DNA from: Nesterenkonia marinintestina
Lineage (GTDB): Bacteria; Actinomycetota; Actinomycetes; Actinomycetales; Micrococcaceae
Direction of reading: 5' to 3'
DNA length: 41,547 nucleotides
Assembly (NCBI RefSeq): GCF_025420485.1
Contig: NZ_JAOEFD010000016.1
Coordinates: 1 to 41,547, forward strand
Of this stretch, positions 6,703 to 13,948 are shown piece by piece; the stretch's first letter is position 1; every line of letters begins with the position of its first letter. Under the pieces are notes generated by a model. It was not told where the DNA came from and searched no databases. It saw nothing but the letters and a program-made list of their open reading frames with translations. Made by a program: the position numbers and the translations under genes.

Positions 6703-6786
6703 TTAGTGTTTGATCGTGGAGCGGCTGGCCTCGGATTGGACGTCACGGGGGTCAGTCGCTTTTTTCTTGATGGGGCGGAGTCGCAT
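6703..6786 (-). CDS. Possible 27-residue basic peptide
   Basis: ATG at 6784-6786, TAA at 6703-6705; AAGG lies 9 nt upstream. The peptide starts MRLRPIKKKATDPRD and is strongly basic at its N-terminus. Its stop codon abuts the ribosome site of the next gene, and it fills the gap between the excisionase-like gene and that gene. Too short for firm support. Confidence 0.3.
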   Translation of the reverse strand: MRLRPIKKKATDPRDVQSEASRSTIKH

Positions 6787-6802
6787 CTGCGATCCCTTCT
6801 TG

Positions 6803-7030
6803 TCAGGCCGGGGTGCTCCACTGCTGGTCGATTTGTTCCTGCAGCCAGCGGTCGAGTTCGGCGCGGGGGTAGCGCACCAGGCCGTGCAGCTTCACGGACC
6901 GGGGTCCTATCCCTTCGTGCCGCCAGCGGCGCAGGGTGCCCTCGGCGACTCCTAGGTATCCCTCGGCCCCGTTCGGGCCCTTGGTCGGGAACATCTGTCC
7001 CGCAGGAGCTTGGGTGGGTGGTGTGCTCAT
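6803..7030 (-). CDS. Excisionase-like helix-turn-helix protein (MerR/AlpA type)
   Basis: 75 residues from the ATG at 7030, which has GGGAGG 5 nt upstream. The core matches the HTH_17/excisionase fold: YLGVAEGTLRRWRHEGIGP (helix-turn-helix), SVKLHGLVRYP (wing), then RAELDRWLQEQ. Such proteins act as recombination directionality factors or as AlpA/MerR-type activators of satellite excision. It is the first gene of the leftward operon, opposite the XRE repressor, the usual place for a lytic-side regulator. The role in excision is inferred from family and context. Confidence 0.7.
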   Translation of the reverse strand: MSTPPTQAPAGQMFPTKGPNGAEGYLGVAEGTLRRWRHEGIGPRSVKLHGLVRYPRAELDRWLQEQIDQQWSTPA

Positions 7031-7055
7031 GGTTTCCTCCCTCATGCTGTTCAGT

Positions 7056-7089
7056 AACATCGAAACCGTGTCACAACGTTTCCGATGTT
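7056..7089. promoter_or_regulatory. Candidate repressor operator (inverted repeat)
   Basis: AACATCGAAAC (7056-7066) and GTTTCCGATGTT (7078-7089) form an inverted repeat with an 11-bp spacer and a one-base bulge. It sits at the predicted start of transcription of the leftward operon, where repressor binding would block it. Assignment to the XRE protein is inferred. Confidence 0.55.
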
Positions 7090-7092
7090 CCG

Positions 7093-7121
7093 ATGGTAGC
7101 CGTCTTCGTCGTCGCGTGCAA
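7093..7121 (-). promoter_or_regulatory. Leftward early promoter of the element
   Basis: On the minus strand TTGCAC (7116-7121) and TACCAT (7093-7098) are separated by exactly 17 bp, a good match to a housekeeping sigma promoter. Transcription would begin near 7086, inside the inverted repeat, and read the excisionase-like gene and the downstream operon. Confidence 0.55.
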
Positions 7122-7148
7122 CTGTGTTCGTGGTAATCCGTTTTCCGT

Positions 7149-7154
7149 TATGAT
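7149..7154 (+). promoter_or_regulatory. -10 box of the repressor gene, leaderless transcript
   Basis: TATGAT lies 6 bp before the repressor ATG at 7161, and there is no ribosome site. The -35 region (TTCGTG, 7127-7132) is poor. The spacing predicts a transcript starting at or next to the ATG. Confidence 0.5.
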
Positions 7155-7160
7155 CGACCT

Positions 7161-7823
7161 ATGACGGACGCTAACGATCAGTCGAGAGCCGAGGGCATCG
7201 ACCACAACATCGCCCGGTCGATCAAGTCGCGCCGCGATGTGCTGGGGTGGTCTCAGAAGAAGCTCGCCGACGAGCTGAAGGCCGGAGGGCTGCGGATACA
7301 CCAGCAGGCGGTCAACAACATTGAGAACGGTCACCGTGCGGTGAAGGTCGGCGAAGCGGTGGTCATTGCCGAGGTGCTGGGAGTCACGTTTGAGGATCTG
7401 ACCCGCGTGCAGCCGAGGCTCGGTATCAGTCAGAGTTACTGGGCCGCGGTCCCGACAAGGGATCACCTGGTGGATGCAGTCTCGGAGATGATCGCGGCCG
7501 TGGATCGGCTGCAGTTCGATCTGGACAACGACGGCATTCTTCGGCAGAACACTCTGGGGTTCGGTGAGGACTTCACAGAGGATGCGCGTCGGTTCCTCGA
7601 CAGGACGGGCCCCGTGCGTGTTGCAGAGCGGGCGCTGCTGCGATGGATCCTGGACGAGTACAACGCCGGCGTTCATCCCGACCCTAGGACGACTGAGAAC
7701 TACGCTGACGGCGCTATGGAGCTCGTGGCGGCACTGGTCGAGGACAACGCCGCTCTGCAGCACCGATGGTGGTACGCCGACCTGCAGCGCCTCCGGGGGT
7801 TAGACGATGCCCCCTCGACGTAA
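7161..7823 (+). CDS. XRE-family repressor of the element
   Basis: 220 residues. An N-terminal lambda-repressor-like HTH spans about residues 14-75 (SIKSRRDVLGWSQKKLADEL, RIHQQAVNNIENGHRAVKVGEAVVIAEVLGV). The remainder is helical (LVDAVSEMIAAVDRLQFDLD and later) with no recognised domain and no protease signature, so RecA-type self-cleavage is not evident. It is transcribed away from the excisionase operon and overlaps the integrase gene by 17 bp, so repressor and integrase are probably co-expressed in the quiescent state. Translation is probably leaderless. A helper phage product might relieve repression, but nothing here shows how. Confidence 0.8.
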   Translation: MTDANDQSRAEGIDHNIARSIKSRRDVLGWSQKKLADELKAGGLRIHQQAVNNIENGHRAVKVGEAVVIAEVLGVTFEDLTRVQPRLGISQSYWAAVPTRDHLVDAVSEMIAAVDRLQFDLDNDGILRQNTLGFGEDFTEDARRFLDRTGPVRVAERALLRWILDEYNAGVHPDPRTTENYADGAMELVAALVEDNAALQHRWWYADLQRLRGLDDAPST

Positions 7824-8991
7824 CCGTCGCGCCGGCGTCGAGGATCTATGGCGCAACTCGAAGGGTGAGCCCACCAAGAGGGACGGGACCGGGCTGCGGT
7901 GGCGTGCCCGCTGGGTGGACCCTCAGGGCCGGGAACGGAGTAAGGCATTTAGGCGACGGGTGGACGCGCAGCGTCACATCGATGAAGTGACGACCGCTCT
8001 GACCACTCACCGATACGTGGACCCTGCTGCGGGTCGGACGACCGTGGGGGAGATGCTCAGCCGGTACCTGGCGGGCCGGCAGGTCAAGGCAAAGACGATG
8101 GACGGCTATGAGTCGCTGGTGAATGCCCGCATCCTGCCGCGATGGGGCCCGGTGCGACTCGACCAGGTGGCCGGTGACGACGTCAGCGCGTGGATCACCG
8201 ACCTGCAGCGGGGCGACGATGCCGTGTCGGCAGCCCGGGCCAGACAGGCGGGGATCATTCTGCGGGCCGCCCTGCAGCTCGCCGTCGTCAACCGGATGCT
8301 GCCGGAGAACCCCGCTGCCGGTGTGGACCTGCCCGCTGGTAGCGCAAAGCGTAAGGGCGTGCGCCTGTCCGCTGCCGAGCTGTGGAAGGTCGCCGATGAG
8401 ATGCCCACGGAGGTGGACCGGGCGCTGCTGCTGACATTGGCGCTGACCGGAGTTCGCTGGGGAGAAGTCACGGCGCTAATGGTGGGAGCTGTGGACGTGG
8501 ACAGGCGACGGCTGACGGTGGAGCGCACCTACACCGACCTGAACGGCGAGATTGTCGAAGGGGTGCCTAAGAATCACGCGACACGCTGGGTGCCCGCTGC
8601 GCCGACGGTGATCGAGGCGCTGCGTCCGCTGCTGAAGGGTAAGACGGCGACCGACGATGTGTTCCGCACGTCCTCCGGTGCGGTGCTGCGGCACCGGAAC
8701 TGGGGCCGGCGTGTATTCCGTCCTGCCCTGGGTCGGGCCGGGTGTGATGAGTCGATGCGGATCCACGACCTGCGGGGTACGGCTGCGTCGCTGGCAATCT
8801 CGGCCGGGGCGAACATCCTTGCCTTGCAGCGGATGCTGGGCCATGAGAGCGCCGCGCTGACCCTCGATGTGTATGGGGCGTTGTATGAGGACGATCTGAC
8901 CGGACTGGCGGAGAAGATCGATTCCGCTGCGTACTCACTGCGTACTGGCGGAGAATCCGACCAGCCTCGCAGCGCCTCTATATCGCGCTGA
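7807..8991 (+). CDS. Tyrosine site-specific integrase
   Basis: 394 residues. An N-terminal arm-binding/AP2-like part (LRWRARWVDPQGRERSKAF) and a SAM-like core-binding domain (about 75-165) precede the catalytic domain. Catalytic residues are visible: Arg217 (GVRWGE), the beta-hairpin Lys in PKNHATRW, His320 and Arg323 (HDLR), His346 (LGHES) and Tyr356 (DVYG). It catalyses recombination between the element and the tRNA-Arg gene. ATG at 7807 overlaps the repressor gene. Its last codons contain the right arm site and its stop lies 12 bp from the tRNA 3' end, the usual tRNA-integrase arrangement. Confidence 0.95.
   Translation: MPPRRNRRAGVEDLWRNSKGEPTKRDGTGLRWRARWVDPQGRERSKAFRRRVDAQRHIDEVTTALTTHRYVDPAAGRTTVGEMLSRYLAGRQVKAKTMDGYESLVNARILPRWGPVRLDQVAGDDVSAWITDLQRGDDAVSAARARQAGIILRAALQLAVVNRMLPENPAAGVDLPAGSAKRKGVRLSAAELWKVADEMPTEVDRALLLTLALTGVRWGEVTALMVGAVDVDRRRLTVERTYTDLNGEIVEGVPKNHATRWVPAAPTVIEALRPLLKGKTATDDVFRTSSGAVLRHRNWGRRVFRPALGRAGCDESMRIHDLRGTAASLAISAGANILALQRMLGHESAALTLDVYGALYEDDLTGLAEKIDSAAYSLRTGGESDQPRSASISR
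8927..8948. repeat. Right arm-type integrase site (two 11-bp units)
   Basis: This 22-bp block matches 383-404 except for one base, has the same orientation and the same 11-bp internal period (CTGCGTACTSA then CTGCGTACTGG). It lies inside the integrase reading frame (residues AAYSLRTGG), 53 bp from attR. Integrase arm binding is inferred. Confidence 0.65.
8970..8990. terminator. Small hairpin at the integrase stop codon
   Basis: CAGCGC and GCGCTG pair across a 9-nt AT-rich loop. A short CTTTTA follows on the plus strand, so it could weakly terminate integrase transcription, or stop the tRNA transcript from the other side. It has no proper T-tract. Confidence 0.3.
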
Positions 8992-9001
8992 CAAGTGCTT
9001 T

Positions 9002-9054
9002 TATGGTGCCCCCGGCAGGATTCGAACCTGCGACACCCGCTTTAGGAGAGCGGT
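9002..9054. repeat. attR: right 53-bp direct repeat within tRNA-Arg
   Basis: Identical to 231-283. It covers tRNA-Arg nucleotides 26-76 and two flanking bases, so the element's own copy restores the 3' part of the tRNA gene after integration. Confidence 0.9.
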
Positions 9055-9079
9055 GCTCTATCCCCTGAGCTACGGAGGC
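9004..9079 (-). tRNA. tRNA-Arg(CCT)
   Basis: 76 nt with encoded CCA. Acceptor GCCTCCG pairs with CGGGGGC (one G-T pair), the anticodon stem CCGCT/AGCGG holds loop CTCCTAA, anticodon CCT, and the T arm contains GGTTCGAATCC. The D arm includes AGCTCAGGGGATAGAGC. It reads AGG codons. Its 3' part comes from the integrated element, and its original terminator appears to be at 151-174, 8.8 kb away. Confidence 0.97.
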
Positions 9080-9132
9080 GGGGAGGCATCGTCGGTCCGG
9101 CACAGGCCCGGCACCTCGTCGCGCCGCGGACC

Positions 9133-9138
9133 ATCCTA
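9133..9138 (-). promoter_or_regulatory. Possible -10 box of tRNA-Arg
   Basis: TAGGAT on the minus strand lies 53 bp upstream of the tRNA 5' end, in the gap after the membrane protein gene. No clear -35 element. Confidence 0.3.
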
Positions 9139-9155
9139 CCGGTTCGCACTCGGCG

Positions 9156-9902
9156 TCACGGCGTGCGGTTCTCCTGCAGGGACCGGCGGATCGCGTCCAC
9201 CACAACTGAACCGACTACCAGTGCGCCGACCACCACCAGCAGCACCCAGGACACCACGGTCAGGGACGACGCCGTCGCCACCGCCGACTCTGAGAGCTCC
9301 GCGGAGCCGAGGATGTGGTCGATCATGAACGTCTTCACGATGTCCACCACCATGAACACCGCCGCCGCGGCGAGCACCAGCCAGCGCAGCACCTTGCCCC
9401 GCATCAGCAGCCCCGCCGAGGCCCACGCGGAGAGGAACGCGGACACCGGGAACAGGATCCCCGCGGTCCGATGCAGGAACGTCAGCTGACCCCGGGCGTC
9501 ATCGTCCATCACCGACCGCAGCCGCTCCACGTCCTCGACGTCGAAGCCGCCCAACCGGGCACCCGGCATCGAGAACCCGCCGGCGAAGTATGTCATCTGC
9601 GGCATCGCGAACAGGTGCAGATAGGCGAACAGGAACAGGGTCACCAGCACCAACGCGTAGACCAGCAGCCGCGGATTCGACCGCACAGCCCCGCCGCCCG
9701 ACGCCCCGGCCGGACTCCGATCCCCGCGACGAGCCGGCTCCACCGACGGGTCGCGCCCCTCACGCTTGGCCTGCCGGAAGGCCCGCAGGCCACCGACCGG
9801 ACGCTCAGGCTCCGTTCCGCCCGATTCCGGCCCGCGGGCACGTTCGGACGCACCCGAGGACGCGGCCGGGTTGCCGCGGGTGGACTTCCTGCGCCGAGAC
9901 AT
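9156..9902 (-). CDS. Four-helix membrane protein, unknown function
   Basis: 248 residues. The first 75 or so are hydrophilic, rich in Arg, Gly and Pro. Four hydrophobic segments follow: LVYALVLVTLFLFAYLHLF, a segment around AGILFPVSAFLSAWASAGLL, LRWLVLAAAAVFMVVDIV, and VVSWVLLVVVGALVVGSVVV. An external loop between the first two is acidic (DVEDVERLRSVMDDDARG). The ATG at 9902 has AGGAGG upstream. It is divergent from pcrA. I recognise no family; conserved actinobacterial membrane proteins of this kind are common next to pcrA. Confidence 0.7.
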   Translation of the reverse strand: MSRRRKSTRGNPAASSGASERARGPESGGTEPERPVGGLRAFRQAKREGRDPSVEPARRGDRSPAGASGGGAVRSNPRLLVYALVLVTLFLFAYLHLFAMPQMTYFAGGFSMPGARLGGFDVEDVERLRSVMDDDARGQLTFLHRTAGILFPVSAFLSAWASAGLLMRGKVLRWLVLAAAAVFMVVDIVKTFMIDHILGSAELSESAVATASSLTVVSWVLLVVVGALVVGSVVVDAIRRSLQENRTP

Positions 9903-10051
9903 GCGCCTCCTGAGACCGTCACAGAGGATGAGGCGGCCGACCGGACCGGCGTCGACGGTCGCGCCACGATGGGCACACAGTATCCCACCCCGAGCCGGCC
10001 CGCCGCAGGGCGACCGGAGATGTCACCGCCGCCTCCTACACTGGTGGGACC

Positions 10052-12604
10052 ATGGACTTCGTCTTCACCCCGCCCTCCGAGCGTCCAGACACCGCACCCG
10101 GCCGCCCCCACCGGCCCGAGCAGAGCCCCACCCCGGACCAGGTCGACGCCGTCGCCGGCCTCAACGAACCTCAGGCGGAGGCCGTGGTCCACCGGGGCTC
10201 GCCGCTGCTCATCGTCGCCGGCGCCGGATCGGGGAAGACCAGGGTGCTCACCCGGCGCATCGCCCACCTGCTGCAGACCGGGGCCGCCCGCCCCCAGGAG
10301 ATCCTCGCGATCACCTTCACCAACAAGGCCGCCCGGGAGATGAAGGAACGCGTGGCCGAACAGGTCGGCCCCGTCGCCGAACGGATGTGGGTCTCCACCT
10401 TCCACTCCTCCTGCGTGCGCATCCTGCGCGCCGAAGCGGCCAACCTGGGCCGGAAGTCCACCTTCACCATCTACGACGCCGCCGACTCCCTGCGCCTGAT
10501 CACCACCATCGCCAAGCTCCACGACCTCGACCCCAAGCGCTTCGCCCCCCGCGCCATCCGCGGGCGGATCTCCACGCTGAAGAACGAGCTCGTCGACGCC
10601 GAGGAGTACACGCGCACCGCACCGCACGAACCGTTCTCCGAAGCCGTGGCCGCGGTCTACCGGGACTACACCGAACGGCTGCGGGCCGCCAACGCCTACG
10701 ACTTCGACGACCTGCTCACCGAGACCGTGTGGATGTTCGACGCCTTCCCCGCCGTGCTCGACAGCTACCGGCGCCGGTTCCGCCACGTGCTGGTCGACGA
10801 ATACCAAGACACCAACCACGCCCAGTACCGGCTGGTCCGCCAGCTCACCGGCGACGTCGACGGCGTCGAGACCCCCGGAGCGGAACTCACCGTGGTCGGC
10901 GACTCCGACCAGTCGATCTACGCCTTCCGCGGCGCAGACATCCGCAACATCGTCGAGTTCGAACGCGACTACCCGCAGGCGCGCACCGTCCGGCTGGAGC
11001 AGAACTACCGCTCCACCCAGACCATCCTCGACGCCGCCAACGCGGTCATCTCCCAGAACGCCGGACGCACCGAGAAGAACCTCTGGACCGACCTGGGGGA
11101 GGGGGAGCCGGTCACCCTGCACGTGGCGCCCTCCGAGTCCGACGAGGCCGAATGGATCGCCCGCACCATCGACGCCCTCGGCGACGACCACGGGATCCGG
11201 CCCTCCGACGTCGCCGTGTTCTACCGGACCAACGCCCAGTCCCGGTCCCTGGAGGAACGGCTCATCAGCCGCGGCATCCCCTACCGGGTGGTCGGCGGCA
11301 CTCGGTTCTACGACCGTAAAGAGATCAAGGACGCCCTCGCCTACCTCCACGTGATCAACAACCCCGACGACGACGTCAACCTCCGCCGGATCCTCAACGA
11401 GCCCAAGCGGGGCATCGGAGACCGGGCCGAAGGCGCCGTCGCCGCGCTGGCGCAACGGGACCGGACCACCTTCTTCGAAGCCCTGCGCCGGGCCGACGAG
11501 GCCCCGGCGATGGCCGCTCGCTCCGCCAAGGCGGTCGCCTCCTTCGTGCGGATGATGGACGACCTCATCGCCCTCAACGAGGACGAGTCCCCGGCCGTTG
11601 TGCTCGAAGCCGTGCTGGAGCAGACCGGGATGCTCGAGGCGCTGCGCCAGTCCAAGGACCTGCAGGACGAATCCCGGGCCGACAACCTCGGTGAGCTCGT
11701 CGCCGTGATGAAGGAGTACGAGGCCTCCACCGAAGGAGCCGCGCTCGCCGACTTCCTCGAACAGGTCTCCCTCATCGCCGACGCCGACGCCATCCCCTCG
11801 GCCGGCGACGAAGAGTCCGAGCGGCTGGCCCGGGAGCAGGGCCAGGTCACCCTGATGACCCTGCACACCGCCAAAGGACTCGAGTTCCCTGTGGTGTTCC
11901 TCACAGGGATGGAGCACGGGATCTTCCCCCACGCCCGGTCCATGTCCGACGCCGAGCAGCTCGCCGAAGAGCGGCGGCTGGCCTACGTCGGACTCACCCG
12001 CGCCCGCCGTCGCCTCTACCTCAGCCGGGCCGAATCCCGGCACCTGTGGGGCCAGCACCAGTACAACCCGCCCAGCCAGTTCCTCACCGAGATCCCCGAG
12101 GAGCTCCTCGAGGTCGACGCCGCCTCCTCCGCCGGGCTCGGCGGCGGACTCAGCGGCAGCCTCTCCGGCGGGTACGACGGAGGATACGGGGCAGCGTCCC
12201 GCTACTCCTCCCCGCAGTTCGGCGGATCCGGCGGCCGCGGAGCAGGCTCCGGCCGCTCAGGCTCTGCCGGCCGGCCCCTGGTCTACGGCGCGCCCGGGTC
12301 GGAGAAGACATCCTCCTCGCTGCCCGGTGCGCGCCGGGCGGCCGGGTCCATGTCCGGGCCGTCGTCCGGGTCCTCCGCCGGCGGTCCGACCGGCCACGCC
12401 GCCGGCTCCGCACCCCGCCAGGTCAACCCGGACCGGGAGATCCCGTCCCTGTCCCCGGGGGACGCCGTCACCCACCAGAAGTTCGGCCGCGGAGAGGTCC
12501 TCTCCGTCGAAGGCGCAGGCGACAAGACGGTGGCCAAGGTCAGCTTCGCCGGGAGCGAGAAGCGACTTCTCCTGCGATATGCTCCATTGGAGAAGGCCGA
12601 CTGA
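10052..12604 (+). CDS. pcrA: ATP-dependent DNA helicase PcrA/UvrD
   Basis: 850 residues, superfamily 1A 3'-5' helicase for nucleotide-excision repair, replication restart and removal of RecA filaments. Walker A AGAGSGKT (56-63), motif II VDEYQDTN, motif III VVGDSDQSIYAFRGA, motif IV LEQNYRST, motif V MTLHTAKGLEFPVV and motif VI YVGLTRAR are all intact. After the core comes a Gly/Ser-rich linker of about 120 residues, then the C-terminal Tudor-like RNA-polymerase-binding domain (HQKFGRGEVLSVEG to YAPLEKA). ATG at 10052 follows TACACT (10037-10042) by 9 bp with no convincing ribosome site, so a very short or absent leader is likely. It stands upstream of sucCD, a common actinobacterial order. 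Confidence 0.97.
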   Translation: MDFVFTPPSERPDTAPGRPHRPEQSPTPDQVDAVAGLNEPQAEAVVHRGSPLLIVAGAGSGKTRVLTRRIAHLLQTGAARPQEILAITFTNKAAREMKERVAEQVGPVAERMWVSTFHSSCVRILRAEAANLGRKSTFTIYDAADSLRLITTIAKLHDLDPKRFAPRAIRGRISTLKNELVDAEEYTRTAPHEPFSEAVAAVYRDYTERLRAANAYDFDDLLTETVWMFDAFPAVLDSYRRRFRHVLVDEYQDTNHAQYRLVRQLTGDVDGVETPGAELTVVGDSDQSIYAFRGADIRNIVEFERDYPQARTVRLEQNYRSTQTILDAANAVISQNAGRTEKNLWTDLGEGEPVTLHVAPSESDEAEWIARTIDALGDDHGIRPSDVAVFYRTNAQSRSLEERLISRGIPYRVVGGTRFYDRKEIKDALAYLHVINNPDDDVNLRRILNEPKRGIGDRAEGAVAALAQRDRTTFFEALRRADEAPAMAARSAKAVASFVRMMDDLIALNEDESPAVVLEAVLEQTGMLEALRQSKDLQDESRADNLGELVAVMKEYEASTEGAALADFLEQVSLIADADAIPSAGDEESERLAREQGQVTLMTLHTAKGLEFPVVFLTGMEHGIFPHARSMSDAEQLAEERRLAYVGLTRARRRLYLSRAESRHLWGQHQYNPPSQFLTEIPEELLEVDAASSAGLGGGLSGSLSGGYDGGYGAASRYSSPQFGGSGGRGAGSGRSGSAGRPLVYGAPGSEKTSSSLPGARRAAGSMSGPSSGSSAGGPTGHAAGSAPRQVNPDREIPSLSPGDAVTHQKFGRGEVLSVEGAGDKTVAKVSFAGSEKRLLLRYAPLEKAD

Positions 12605-12771
12605 GATCCGCGCCCGTCACGGGCCGGGAACCAGCCGCCTTTTCGGGGCTCAGCGCTGCGCCGCCTGCGCGTCGGTCGATCGGCCACCATCACCGGCGGA
12701 CCGACTGCGCCGTGACGGAGTGCTCCGCTGGCCCGGACAAGAGATGACTTCGACGCAGAAGGACACCACCC

Positions 12772-13932
12772 GTGGACCTGTATGAGTACCAGGCGCGCGA
12801 TCTGTTCGAGGCACACGGAGTTCCCGTGCTCGCCGGCATCGTGGCGCAGACCCCGGAAGAGGCCAAGGCAGCGGCCGAGAAGATCGGCGGCACCGTCGTC
12901 GTCAAGGCCCAGGTGAAGGTCGGAGGCCGAGGCAAGGCCGGCGGCGTGAAGCTGGCCAAGTCCGCCGACGAGGCCTACGAGCACGCACAGGCCATCCTGG
13001 GCATGGACATCAAGGGACACACCGTCCACCGCGTGATGATCGCCCAGGGCGCCGACATCGCCGAGGAGTACTACTTCTCCATCCTTCTGGACCGCGCCCA
13101 GCGCAACTACCTGGCCATGTGCTCCAAGGAGGGCGGCGTCGAGATCGAGCAGCTCGCCGAGGAGCGCCCCGAAGCCCTCGCCCGGGTCGCCGTGGACCCC
13201 AACACCGGCGTCGACGCCGAGAAGGCCCGCGAGATCGCCGAGAAGGCCGGCTTCACCGAGGACCTGGACCAGCTGGTCGAGGTCTTCCAGACCCTGTGGA
13301 CCGTCTTCCAGAAGGAGGACGCCACCCTCGTGGAGGTCAACCCGCTGGTGAAGACCGGCGAGGGGAAGATCATCGCCCTCGACGGCAAGGTCACCGTCGA
13401 CGAGAACGCCGCCTACCGGCAGCCCGGCCACGCCGACCTCGTCGACGAGCAGACCGAGGACCCCCTGGAGGCCAAGGCCAAGGAGAACGACCTCAACTAC
13501 GTCAAGCTCGACGGTCAGGTCGGCGTCATCGGCAACGGAGCCGGCCTGGTCATGTCCACCCTCGACGTCGTCGCCTACGCCGGCGAGGCCCACAACGGGG
13601 TCAAGCCCGCCAACTTCCTCGACATCGGCGGCGGCGCCTCCGCCGAAGTCATGGCCAACGGCCTCGACGTCATCCTCGGCGACGACCAGGTGAAGTCCGT
13701 CTTCGTCAACGTCTTCGGCGGCATCACCTCCTGCGACGCAGTGGCCAACGGCATCGTCAAAGCCCTGGAGATCCTCGGCGACACCGCCTCCAAGCCGCTG
13801 GTCGTCCGCCTCGACGGCAACAACGTCGAAGAGGGCCGCCGCATCCTCGACGAGGCGAACCACCCGCTGGTCACCATTGCCGACACCATGGACGAAGGCG
13901 CCGACAAGGCCGCCGAACTGGCTAACAAGTAA
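12772..13932 (+). CDS. sucC: Succinyl-CoA synthetase beta subunit
   Basis: 386 residues, full length. It joins SucD to interconvert succinyl-CoA and succinate with formation of a nucleoside triphosphate in the TCA cycle. An N-terminal ATP-grasp domain ([47 protein letters not shown]) is followed by the CoA-ligase domain ([51 protein letters not shown]). The GTG at 12772 is the start because it begins the conserved N-terminus and follows AAGGA by 8 nt. sucD begins 16 bp after its stop, so the pair is an operon. The 167 bp upstream show no clear promoter. Confidence 0.97.
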   Translation: MDLYEYQARDLFEAHGVPVLAGIVAQTPEEAKAAAEKIGGTVVVKAQVKVGGRGKAGGVKLAKSADEAYEHAQAILGMDIKGHTVHRVMIAQGADIAEEYYFSILLDRAQRNYLAMCSKEGGVEIEQLAEERPEALARVAVDPNTGVDAEKAREIAEKAGFTEDLDQLVEVFQTLWTVFQKEDATLVEVNPLVKTGEGKIIALDGKVTVDENAAYRQPGHADLVDEQTEDPLEAKAKENDLNYVKLDGQVGVIGNGAGLVMSTLDVVAYAGEAHNGVKPANFLDIGGGASAEVMANGLDVILGDDQVKSVFVNVFGGITSCDAVANGIVKALEILGDTASKPLVVRLDGNNVEEGRRILDEANHPLVTIADTMDEGADKAAELANK

Positions 13933-13948
13933 GGACTGAGACTTCCCA

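Larger units (their letters stand above)
231..9054. mobile_element. Integrative element in tRNA-Arg(CCT): putative capsid-encoding phage satellite
   Basis: The 8.8-kb element is bounded by 53-bp direct repeats, and its integrase lies next to the intact tRNA. Order from left: Doc-like toxin and Panacea antitoxin, noncoding region with duplicated modules, major capsid protein, scaffold-like protein, three small proteins, DUF3631 ATPase, five more small or tiny proteins, excisionase-like protein (all minus), then XRE repressor and integrase (plus). Portal, terminase, protease, tail and lysis genes are absent. The set of integrase, repressor, replication ATPase and capsid matches the general plan of capsid-encoding phage-inducible islands in other phyla. 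The alternative is a decayed prophage, but gene packing is tight and no broken reading frames are visible. Confidence 0.85.

Noticed and set aside
7131-7150. TAATCCGTTTTCCGTTA as a second operator
   Set aside because: On inspection the two halves are not complementary, so it is not an inverted repeat; AT-richness reflects the promoter region.
9641-12058. Very long open frame antisense to pcrA
   Set aside because: High GC leaves few stops on the opposite strand; the pcrA frame has all helicase motifs and the antisense product is Gly/Val/Asp-rich noise.
12283-13863. Long open frame antisense to sucC
   Set aside because: It is a mirror of a fully conserved gene, with low-complexity sequence and no start signals.
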